Positions 47,131 through 54,868 of a stretch of 64,000 nt of DNA are shown here, in pieces (position 1 is the stretch's first letter; each line of letters opens with the position of its first letter). A model generated the notes under the pieces. That model was not told the origin of the DNA. It ran no database searches and was given only the letters and a program-made list of their open reading frames with translations. Source of the stretch: Paraburkholderia xenovorans LB400 (GTDB taxonomy: Bacteria > Pseudomonadota > Gammaproteobacteria > Burkholderiales > Burkholderiaceae); the NCBI RefSeq assembly GCF_000013645.1, contig NC_007951.1, positions 2,294,001 through 2,358,000 on the forward strand, in the 5' to 3' direction. A program made the position numbers and the translations under genes.

Positions 47131-47937
47131 TCAACGCCGCGCGGCGGCCCGCTCCACCAGCCGCGCCGCCAGAAACCGGTGCTCCGCCGAAAAGAGCCGC
47201 CGGTACGTGAGCAGCACCGCGCCCACCGTCCCGAGCGCCGACGACGCGGCGATCAGGAACATGATCACGATCTGATAGCGCACGGCCTGCAACGGCGATT
47301 GCCCAGCCAGCACCTGGCCGGTCATCATGCCGGGCAGGCTCACCACGCCGACCACGGCCATCTGATTGAGCGTCGGCATCATGCCCGCGCGTACCGCCTG
47401 GCGCGCCGGCGCCTGCGCCGCTTCCCAGCGCGTCGCGCCGAGCGCGAGCGCCATGTCGACCCGATCGCGCCGCGCGGTCAACTCCTCGGTCATCCGTTCG
47501 ATGCCGAGCGACACGCCGGTCAGCGTATTGCCGAGGATCATGCCGAGAATCGGAATCGCATATTGCGGCTCGTACCACGGGTGAATGCGGATCACGACGA
47601 ACAGCCCGAGCGCGCCCACCAGCCACGAACTGACCCAGATCGACAGCACGCTGTCCGCGCGTTGGCCGCGATACGTGCGGCTGCCGCGCTGCGCGCCCGC
47701 GAAACCGGCAATCAGCGTCATGACGATCATCAGCGGGAGCACCACGTACCAGCGGTCGTAGCGGAACACCCAGCCGAGCACATAGCCGATCGCCAGCAAC
47801 TGCACCACGGTGCGCGCGGCCGCCCACGCCAGCTTGCGTTCGAGATCGAGTTTGAGCGCCACCGACACGACGCCGTTCACGACGATCAGCAGCGCCGCAA
47901 TCGCGACGTCCCACAGACTCAGGTTTTGCAATGTCAT
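47131..47937 (-). CDS. fetB: FetB/UPF0014-family ABC transporter permease
   Basis: The 268-residue product has about seven membrane segments, starting MTLQNLSLWDVAIAALLIVV. Family marks are GMILGNTLTGVSLGIERM, the ERRDRVDMALALGATRWEA loop (RRDRVDMALALG), and MTGQVLAGQSPLQAVRYQI. In Escherichia coli FetAB exports iron and confers peroxide resistance; the substrate here is inferred. The start at 47937 overlaps the fetA stop by 4 bases (ATGA). Confidence 0.92.
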   Translation of the reverse strand: MTLQNLSLWDVAIAALLIVVNGVVSVALKLDLERKLAWAAARTVVQLLAIGYVLGWVFRYDRWYVVLPLMIVMTLIAGFAGAQRGSRTYRGQRADSVLSIWVSSWLVGALGLFVVIRIHPWYEPQYAIPILGMILGNTLTGVSLGIERMTEELTARRDRVDMALALGATRWEAAQAPARQAVRAGMMPTLNQMAVVGVVSLPGMMTGQVLAGQSPLQAVRYQIVIMFLIAASSALGTVGAVLLTYRRLFSAEHRFLAARLVERAAARR

Positions 47938-48662
47938 CGTCCCGGCTCCGGATGATCGTGATGCGCGGCCGTCGCCTCGCGTCGCGCCGTTTCGCCGAGG
48001 ACACCCGCGCGCATGGCGAGGTGCCGCTCGCTCATGCGCGAGGCTTGTGCCGGATCGTGCGACACCCATATCGACGCATGCCGACCGGGCGCGTCGTCGA
48101 ACCATGCATGCACTAGACCTTCGATCGCACGCGATGACTCCGGGTCGAGCGACGCGGTGGGTTCATCGAGCAGCAGGACCTCGGGCGCCAGTTGCAGCAC
48201 GCGAATCAGCGCGGTGATCTGCGCTTCTCCACCGGACAGCTCGCCGGCGCTTTTGTCGAGAAAGTCGTCGCCACGGCCGGCCTGCGCCGCGAGGCTCGCC
48301 GCCCGCGCGCGATCGAAGCGCACGTCGCGATACGCGCGCAACCCGAACGGGTAACGCAGATTGTCTTCCACGCTGCCGTCGAGCAGCGCGGGCCGCTGCC
48401 GGATATACGCGACGTCGCGCCGGTAGCGCGGAATGGCGGCGCGCTGTACCGCCGCGCCATGCCACATGATGCGCCCCGCATCGAGCGGATCGAGCAGGGC
48501 GAGGGCACGCAGGAACACGCTCTTGCCCGAGCCGGACGGCCCGGTGATCGCGACGCGGTCGCCCGCGTGCAACGCGAAGGTAGTCGGCTGCAGCAGCACC
48601 TGGCTGCGCACGGCGTCACGTCGCGCGATGCCGTCGGCGAGGACGAAGGGAACGTCGGTCAT
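47934..48662 (-). CDS. fetA: FetA-type ABC transporter ATP-binding protein
   Basis: The 242-residue ATPase has Walker A GPSGSGKS, the signature LSGGEAQIT, Walker B VLLLDEPTASLD and the switch histidine in WVSHDPAQ. The start at 48662 (MTDVPFVLADGIARRDAV) matches the length of known FetA proteins. A longer frame starting MSSPLYHAARP at 48794, with GGAAG upstream, cannot be excluded. fetB follows with a 4-base overlap. The gene is divergent from the AsmA-family gene. Confidence 0.9.
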   Translation of the reverse strand: MTDVPFVLADGIARRDAVRSQVLLQPTTFALHAGDRVAITGPSGSGKSVFLRALALLDPLDAGRIMWHGAAVQRAAIPRYRRDVAYIRQRPALLDGSVEDNLRYPFGLRAYRDVRFDRARAASLAAQAGRGDDFLDKSAGELSGGEAQITALIRVLQLAPEVLLLDEPTASLDPESSRAIEGLVHAWFDDAPGRHASIWVSHDPAQASRMSERHLAMRAGVLGETARREATAAHHDHPEPGR

Positions 48663-48870
48663 GAATGGAATCGTGATGGGGTATGTGGGGTCGAAGATTG
48701 CCTGACGTGGCGACGATCCGTTCGCGACCGCCTCGGCAAGCTTCGGCACCGTATGCGCGAGTGGCCGTGCAGCATGATAAAGCGGCGACGACATGACGCT
48801 TCCAGACCACCAGGCGGGCACGTAACGTGCTGATCGGTGCTCAACATAGAACAATCCGCGGAGCCTCTCA

Positions 48871-51390
48871 ATGGCAGTGTCGAGCACAACTGGAAGGCGC
48901 ATCGGGAAAATCATCGCATGGCTGGTGGCGATCATCGTCATTCTGATCGTGGCGTTGACCATTTTCATCCTGACCTTCGACTGGAACCGTGCAAGGCCTT
49001 ATATCAACGACAAGGTCACGCAGGCAATCGGCCGGCCGTTCGCGATCAACGGCGATCTGAAAGTGGGCTGGCGGCATCCCGTGGGCGAGACCGGCTGGCG
49101 CGGCTGGGTGCCCTGGCCGCGTTTCTCGGCGGCCAACATCACCGTGGGCAATCCGGACTGGACCAAACAGCCGCAATTCGCCACGCTCGACGAGATCGAC
49201 TTCCAGGTCAAGGTGCTGCCGCTGCTCACGCACGATATCGTGATTCCGGCCATCAACCTCGTGAATCCCTCGGTCGACCTGGAGCGCCTGCTCGACGGCC
49301 GCAACAACTGGACCTTCAAGCTGGCGTCGTCCGGCGGGCCTTCCGAATGGAAGCTCGATCTGCACGATATCGCGTTTGCCAAGGGCAACATCGCGCTGTC
49401 CGATCAGCAGAAGAAGGTCGATTTGCAGATGGTGGTCGATACGCTCGGCCAGCCGATTCCGATTGGTGAAGCGATGAAGCAGCAGGAAGTGGCGTCGCGC
49501 AGCGCGTCGGCCGAAGCGATCGGCAAGGCGGGCGCGACCAGGCTGACCGCGCAGGCGAATGCGCAGGCGGCATCGGAGGCTGCGGCGGCATCCGCGGCGG
49601 CGGCCTCCGGCGCATCGGCCGCGGATATCACCGCGTCGGGCACGACGGCGGCCACGGGCGCGTCAGGTGCGCTGGTCGCGGGCGGTTCGAAGGGCACCAG
49701 CGCGGCAGTCAGCGCAGGCGCGAGCGGTGCAGTGGTGGCGTCGGCTCCGGCATCGGCGCCCGCATCGGCTTCGGCGGCGAGCGGCGCGGAAGCTCAGGCG
49801 GCAGCGAAACGCGAGATTCCGCCATACGCCATCGGCTGGACCGTCAAAGGGACGTACAACAAGACGCCAGTGTCGGGCAGCGGCAAGGTCGGCGGCGTGC
49901 TGGCGTTGCAGGACGCCAACCGGCCGTTCCCGGTGCAGGCCGATGTCAAGGCAGGCGATCTGCATGTCGGCCTGGTCGGTACGATTACCGACCCCGCGCA
50001 CCTCGCAGCGGTCGATCTGCGCCTCTGGCTGCAAGGCAACAGCATGGCGCGTCTCTATTCGCTCACCGGCGTAACCCTGCCCGACACGCCGCCCTATGCG
50101 ACCGAAGGCCGCTTCGTCGGCCAGTTCAGGTCCAGCGGCAACGTCTTCAAGTATGAAAATTTTACAGGCCGGGTCGGCGGCAGCGATCTCAACGGCTCGT
50201 TGACTTATACCGCGCGTGAACCGCGTCCGCTGCTGCAGGGCGACCTGATCTCGCATGTGCTGCAGTTCTCGGATCTGGCGCCGGTGATCGGCGCGGATTC
50301 GAACGCCAGCAAGGCGAAGCGTGGCGACGCAACCGCGCAGCCGTCCAACAAGGTGCTGCCGGTGGAGGAATTCCGCACCGACCGCTGGAAGGCGATCGAC
50401 GCCGACGTGAAATTCACCGGCCGGCGCATCATCAAGAACGTGAACCTGCCGATTACGGATCTGTACACGCATATCGTGATGACCGACGGCGTGCTTTCGC
50501 TGGAGCCGTTGAAGTTCGGCGTGGCCGGCGGCACGCTGGCTTCGGACATTCATCTGGATGGCAGCGGAACGCCGCTCAAGGGGCGCTTCGCGACGTCGGC
50601 GCGGCATCTGAAGCTCAAGCAGCTGTTCCCGAACTTCAAGACCATGCAGAACGCGCTCGGTGAAATCAACGGCGACGCCGCGCTGACCGCGACGGGCAAT
50701 TCGCCGGCGGCGCTGGCCGCCACCTCGAACGGCGAGGTGAAGGCGCTGGTGACCGACGGCACGGTAAGCCGCCTGCTGATGGAAGCGGCCGGCCTGAACG
50801 TGGCGAATGTCGTGTATGAAAAGCTGTTCGGCAATCGCGACGTGAAGATCAACTGCGCGGCCGCCGATTTCGTCGCGACCAACGGTGTGCTCGATTCGCG
50901 TGTCTTCGCGCTCGACACGGACGACGCAGTGATCGATATCGAGGGCAATGTGAATATGCGCGACGAGACGATGGACCTGGGCGTGCATCCGCATACCAAG
51001 GGTTTCCGGGTATTCTCGCTGCGCTCGCCGCTCTATGTGAAAGGCACGTTCAAGGATCCGCACGTGGGCGTGAACGCGGCCGCGCTGGCGTTGCGCGGTG
51101 GTGCGGCGGTCGGCCTCGGGCTGATCAATCCGTTTGCGGCACTGATTCCGTTGCTCGCGCCGAGCAACAACAAGCCGCTGCCATGCAACCAGTTGCTCGC
51201 GCAGGTCCGGCAGGCGCCGACGGCGCCGCCGCCGGGCTTGAAGCAGCAGCCCAAGTCCTCCATTTCGCTGGATGGCGTGCCGGTCAACAAGTCTTCGGGC
51301 GGCGCGTCCGCGCCCGCTGCGCCCGCTACGGCGGACAAAAAGCCAGCGGTGATGTCGCCGGCCAGCGCGGCTCAATACAAGGGGAGCTGA
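48871..51390 (+). CDS. AsmA family protein
   Basis: The 839-residue envelope protein has an N-terminal membrane anchor (IIAWLVAIIVILIVALTIFIL, residues about 14-34) and a large periplasmic part. AsmA marks are RPYINDKVTQAIGRPFAINGDL, the WPRFSAANITVGNPDW segment and the C-terminal KALVTDGTVSRLLMEAAGLNV block. Family members are thought to act in outer-membrane lipid or protein homeostasis, with a lipid-transport-like fold. A 110-residue Ala/Ser-rich insertion lies at about 205-315. AsmA of Escherichia coli is 617 residues. A 41-residue frame overlaps its stop codon. Confidence 0.92.
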   Translation: MAVSSTTGRRIGKIIAWLVAIIVILIVALTIFILTFDWNRARPYINDKVTQAIGRPFAINGDLKVGWRHPVGETGWRGWVPWPRFSAANITVGNPDWTKQPQFATLDEIDFQVKVLPLLTHDIVIPAINLVNPSVDLERLLDGRNNWTFKLASSGGPSEWKLDLHDIAFAKGNIALSDQQKKVDLQMVVDTLGQPIPIGEAMKQQEVASRSASAEAIGKAGATRLTAQANAQAASEAAAASAAAASGASAADITASGTTAATGASGALVAGGSKGTSAAVSAGASGAVVASAPASAPASASAASGAEAQAAAKREIPPYAIGWTVKGTYNKTPVSGSGKVGGVLALQDANRPFPVQADVKAGDLHVGLVGTITDPAHLAAVDLRLWLQGNSMARLYSLTGVTLPDTPPYATEGRFVGQFRSSGNVFKYENFTGRVGGSDLNGSLTYTAREPRPLLQGDLISHVLQFSDLAPVIGADSNASKAKRGDATAQPSNKVLPVEEFRTDRWKAIDADVKFTGRRIIKNVNLPITDLYTHIVMTDGVLSLEPLKFGVAGGTLASDIHLDGSGTPLKGRFATSARHLKLKQLFPNFKTMQNALGEINGDAALTATGNSPAALAATSNGEVKALVTDGTVSRLLMEAAGLNVANVVYEKLFGNRDVKINCAAADFVATNGVLDSRVFALDTDDAVIDIEGNVNMRDETMDLGVHPHTKGFRVFSLRSPLYVKGTFKDPHVGVNAAALALRGGAAVGLGLINPFAALIPLLAPSNNKPLPCNQLLAQVRQAPTAPPPGLKQQPKSSISLDGVPVNKSSGGASAPAAPATADKKPAVMSPASAAQYKGS

Positions 51391-51515
51391 TGCCTTTCGA
51401 TCTGCCTGCGGACTGGTTCAGCTGGAGTTTCGGCGGCGGCCTTTCATTCATTTTCCTGTGGCTGATCAGCGCACCGTCAGCGCGCGGCGATATTGATGAC
51501 ATCGCGGTGAAATGA
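51390..51515 (+). CDS. Small membrane peptide overlapping the AsmA gene stop
   Basis: The frame ATG 51390 to TGA 51515 gives 41 residues: MPFDLPADWFSWSFGGGLSF followed by IFLWLISAPSARGDIDDIAVK. The central hydrophobic SFIFLWLISA is short for a full membrane helix but, with the preceding aromatic stretch, may insert. The ATG overlaps the AsmA stop (TGATG), and GGGAG lies 4 bases upstream, the typical layout of translational coupling. I do not recognise it. Confidence 0.6.
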   Translation: MPFDLPADWFSWSFGGGLSFIFLWLISAPSARGDIDDIAVK

Positions 51516-51601
51516 GCACGTGAGTCCGGCACGCGCGCACAGGTGAAGCGCGTGTCAGAAGTCGAATGAAATGAGGGAGGGCACTGCGGCAACGCAATAA
51601 A

Positions 51602-51645
51602 GCAACGCCGCCTGGCCGACTTTGCGAACAGGCGCCTGGCGTTGC
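51602..51645. repeat. Long imperfect hairpin between convergent genes
   Basis: GCAACGCC (51602-51609) pairs with GGCGTTGC (51638-51645), and the inner GCCTG (51610-51614) pairs with CAGGC (51629-51633), leaving a four-base bulge on the right. It lies between the 41-residue peptide gene and the hypothetical gene on the other strand. No T tract is present. It may end transcription from both sides in a factor-assisted way. Confidence 0.6.
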
Positions 51646-51696
51646 GAGCGTGAAGGTGTACTGCGTGGAGGCTTGGGTTCAGCGCTTGGGGCTTAC

Positions 51697-52191
51697 TTAC
51701 CGCAGGGATCGCGGAGCCGCATCTCCGGCCGCGTCCTGACGACGAACCCCGCGACGCGTTCCGCCAATGCGGGTCGCACCGAATTCCGTGAGGATCTTGC
51801 CGCGAGCCCGGCTGGCAAACACCAGGAAGCCGAAGCCGTCCGCCTCGTACCAGTAGCCGCCGTTCTCGAGCCCGTCGAGCGGTTGCTCCAGTGCATTGGT
51901 AATGGATTCGATACAGCGGCGCCGCAACTCGGCGGGTGCGGGATAGGGTGGTTGCGCCCCCCGCACACTGCACAGGAGGACGTCGAGCCCAGGCAGCACG
52001 TGCGCATAAAGGACGGGCTCGTCTTGCGCGCGAGCGCGCGCAATCTTGGTGTCGAGCTGACCGAACGGCTTGAAATGTCGTAGTACCGCGAGGAACGACT
52101 CATCGCCGTCCACCTTCGCGCGTCTACGCTTTTTCGGGAAGGACATAAAAATTCGCCTGAAAAAGAATTGCAAGAAACGCAGCGTCCTCAT
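51697..52191 (-). CDS. Hypothetical protein
   Basis: The 164-residue product begins MRTLRFLQFFFRRIFMSFPK and is basic at its N terminus. The body includes DESFLAVLRHFKPFGQLDTKIARARAQ (shown here by HFKPFGQLD), YAHVLPGLDVLLCSVRGAQPPYP and GGYWYEADGFGFLVFASR. No domain is recognised; the middle has a mixed alpha/beta look. GGGAG lies seven bases before the ATG at 52191, and TATAAA on the minus strand (52234-52229) is a fitting -10 element. A shorter start at 52146 (MSFPKKRRRAK) is possible. Confidence 0.65.
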   Translation of the reverse strand: MRTLRFLQFFFRRIFMSFPKKRRRAKVDGDESFLAVLRHFKPFGQLDTKIARARAQDEPVLYAHVLPGLDVLLCSVRGAQPPYPAPAELRRRCIESITNALEQPLDGLENGGYWYEADGFGFLVFASRARGKILTEFGATRIGGTRRGVRRQDAAGDAAPRSLR

Positions 52192-52592
52192 GCGACCACT
52201 CCCGGCTTCGCGCGCCGCACGTCGATCTTTTATAGCATACGACAAGGCCGGATTCACGGTGATTCGACGACTGCGCCGCCCCACCGCTTCCCGCACGAAT
52301 CATGCCGAACCGCCTCGCCGCGCGCTTTCGCTTCCCAGCACATCTGTCTCCATCATAGACGCACGAGGCGCGTAAAAAACATCTTAGACCAATAAAAAAG
52401 TCATTTTTGTGTGGGCGAGCGCATCTTGCCGCTACGTTGAAATATCTCCCATTCACGTCGATAATGGCCCGTCCGGCTGCACTGCGCCGTGCTCGCCGAT
52501 TCCGTCATCGCGAAGGCCGCCCAGCGCGGCACGGCGTGGCCGGGCTCGCGAACGGCGCGGCCTGAGTGACCCTTGCGACGCTTCGGGCGAAC
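52192..52592. other. 401-base divergent intergenic region
   Basis: This region lies between the hypothetical gene (minus) and the sensor kinase gene (plus). It contains the minus-strand -10 candidate at 52229-52234. An AT-rich stretch at 52370-52410, with runs of A and T, probably serves the kinase gene. I see no reading frame. Confidence 0.4.
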
Positions 52593-54203
52593 ATGAAACT
52601 ATTCACGAAGGGTCTGCTGCTGATTGCCGTGCCGAGCGCGGTCGAGCTCGCGCTTCTCGGCGTCGTCTTCGACACCCAGGAGCAGACAGCGCAGGCCGCG
52701 CAGTGGGTTACCAACAGCAAGCAGATCCTCTATCAGTCGTCGGCTATCGTCGATCCGCTGCTGCGTCAGGCCGCGCGGGTCCGCACGGCTATGGTGATCG
52801 GCGACGCGTCGCTGATCGACCGCCACACGGTGTGGGTCGATCTGGGCGACCGTCTGTCGAAGCTCGAGGTCCTCGTCGCCGATACGCCGCAGCAGGTCGA
52901 ACGCGTGCACGAGATGCAGCGGGCAGTCGAAGCTTATCGCGCGCAAACGGTCGCGATCTCGCAGGCGCTGCATGCGGGGCGCAGCCCGAATTCGTTCGCC
53001 GCGCAGGAATCCGGCGCGTTGCCGCGGCAGGTCGCGTTGTTTCGCGACGAACTCGCGGCGTTCGGCGACGAAGCGTCGCGGCTCGACACCGAGCGCTCGG
53101 CGGCGCTCGCGCGGCGCCGGGCGCGTCAGCAATACGCGCTGATCGGCGCGGTGCTGGGCTCCATGCTGATCTGGGCGGCCACCGCAGTGGTGTTTGCGCG
53201 CAGCATAGGCCGCCGGCTGGAAGTGCTGGCCGGGAACGCAGAGCGCCTGGGCAGTGGGCGCACGCTTGCCGCGCCTCTATCCGGCAGCGACGAAATTGCC
53301 GCGCTCGACACCGTGCTGCATCAGACCGGCGAGCGTCTGCGCGAAGCCGAAGCCGAGCAGGCCATGCTGAAAACGCGGCTCGAAGCGCGCGCGCGGGAAC
53401 TGGCGAGCGTCAACGAGGAGTTGCGTCAGGAGACGCAGGACAATGAAATGTTCATCTACAGCGTGTCGCACGATCTGCGCTCGCCGTTGGTGAATCTGCA
53501 AGGTTTCTCGAAGGAATTGCAGGTCTCCTGCGACGAACTGGACAGCGTCGTCGAGGCCGCGAAGTTGCCGGAAGCCGAACATCGGCGCATGGTGCATATT
53601 CTCGACGGCGACGTGCGCGAATCCCTGCAGTATTTGCGCGCCGCGGTCACGCAGGCCGCGGCGATCATCGAGGCGCTGTTGCGGATTTCGCGTGCCGGCC
53701 GGCTCGAATATCAGTGGCAGCGTGTGAGCGTGGGGCGCGTGGTGGGGCGGGTGGTCGACGCACTGCAGGGCGTGATCGGGCAGCGCGCGGCCGTGGTGAC
53801 CGTACGCGAGTTGCCGCCCGCATGGGGCGATCCGGGCGCGATCGAGCAGATTTTCAGCAACCTGATCGGCAACGCGCTGAATTACCTCGACCCGGCGCGC
53901 AATGGGCGTATCGAAGTCGGCGCGCTGGACCCCGAACCGGTCGAGGAGACGGAGCCGCGCGCGGTGCGCATGCGCACGTATTATGTACGCGACAACGGCC
54001 TCGGCATCCCGGCGGCCTACATGTCGAAGGTGTTCCGGGCGTTTCAGCGCCTGCACGGCGACATCGCCAACGGCGACGGCATCGGCCTCGCGGTGGTGCG
54101 TCGCACAGTGGAGCGGCATGGTGGCCGCGTGTGGGTCGAGTCGGCGGAAGGCGCGGGTTCAACTTTTTTCGTGGTGTTGCCGGAGCAACCCGCGCGCCTC
54201 TGA
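52593..54203 (+). CDS. Sensor histidine kinase with CHASE3-like domain
   Basis: The 536-residue product has an N-terminal membrane segment (LLLIAVPSAVELALLGVVF), a roughly 145-residue periplasmic CHASE3-like helical sensor, and a second membrane segment (ALIGAVLGSMLIWAATAVVF). A HAMP-type linker and coiled coil follow. The phosphoacceptor histidine is in IYSVSHDLRSPLVNL. The ATPase domain has IFSNLIGNALNY and DNGLGIPAAYMSKVF, with GDGIGLAVVRR. A GTG at 52566 gives a longer version; the ATG at 52593 (MKLFTKGLLLIAVPS) fits the family better. The response regulator gene is 81 bases downstream. Confidence 0.9.
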   Translation: MKLFTKGLLLIAVPSAVELALLGVVFDTQEQTAQAAQWVTNSKQILYQSSAIVDPLLRQAARVRTAMVIGDASLIDRHTVWVDLGDRLSKLEVLVADTPQQVERVHEMQRAVEAYRAQTVAISQALHAGRSPNSFAAQESGALPRQVALFRDELAAFGDEASRLDTERSAALARRRARQQYALIGAVLGSMLIWAATAVVFARSIGRRLEVLAGNAERLGSGRTLAAPLSGSDEIAALDTVLHQTGERLREAEAEQAMLKTRLEARARELASVNEELRQETQDNEMFIYSVSHDLRSPLVNLQGFSKELQVSCDELDSVVEAAKLPEAEHRRMVHILDGDVRESLQYLRAAVTQAAAIIEALLRISRAGRLEYQWQRVSVGRVVGRVVDALQGVIGQRAAVVTVRELPPAWGDPGAIEQIFSNLIGNALNYLDPARNGRIEVGALDPEPVEETEPRAVRMRTYYVRDNGLGIPAAYMSKVFRAFQRLHGDIANGDGIGLAVVRRTVERHGGRVWVESAEGAGSTFFVVLPEQPARL

Positions 54204-54284
54204 ACAGCAGCGGCAGGTGCGGCGGCAGCAGCGCGGACAATCACGAGCGGCGGGCATCAACGAATCGTTCAGCATGGAGAGCAT

Positions 54285-54788
54285 ATGACTCACGGGGAAA
54301 CGGTCAGCATCGTGCTGATCGAAGACGACGACGGCCATGCGACGCTCGTCGAGCGCAATCTGCGCCGTGCCGGCATTTCGAATGGGTTCGTCCGTTTTCA
54401 CGACGGCCAGCAGGCACTCGATTATTTCTTCGGCCCGGCGCCGGCGGACGCCGCCGCGAGTTCCGCCGCCACGCCCGCGGTCAACGCCTATCCGCCACGC
54501 GAAGATCTGATGAATTTCGTCGTGCTGCTCGATTTGAAAATGCCGCGGGTGGATGGCTTCGAAGTTCTGCGGCGCCTGAAAGAGTCGCCGCAGACGGCCG
54601 CCGTGCCGGTGATCGTACTGACCACGACCGACGATCCGCGAGAGATCGCGCGCTGCTACGAACTCGGCTGCAACGTCTACATTACCAAGCCGGTCGAATA
54701 CGATGCCTTCATTGAAGCCGTGCGTCGCCTCGGGTTTTTCCTGCAGGTGGTCAAGCTGCCCTCGGGGCATCGTTTTTCGGGCCCGTGA
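54285..54788 (+). CDS. Rcp1-type single-domain response regulator
   Basis: The 167-residue product is one receiver domain with no output domain. Acidic pocket residues are in VLIEDDDGHATLVERNL, the phosphoacceptor Asp in VVLLDLKMPRVDGFEVL, Thr in VIVLTTTDD and Lys in YITKPVEYDAF. An insertion of about 25 residues (PADAAASSAATPAVNAYPP) precedes the phosphorylated Asp; loops at this place mark the Rcp1 group of phytochrome partner regulators. It is probably phosphorylated by the neighbouring kinases. Confidence 0.92.
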   Translation: MTHGETVSIVLIEDDDGHATLVERNLRRAGISNGFVRFHDGQQALDYFFGPAPADAAASSAATPAVNAYPPREDLMNFVVLLDLKMPRVDGFEVLRRLKESPQTAAVPVIVLTTTDDPREIARCYELGCNVYITKPVEYDAFIEAVRRLGFFLQVVKLPSGHRFSGP

Positions 54789-54868
54789 TGGAAGGCCGCA
54801 TGAAGGTGGCCGAAAGCCGCTCGTGACAAGATGGACCACTTGCCGACCCTAGCCAGAGAAGACTTCGC

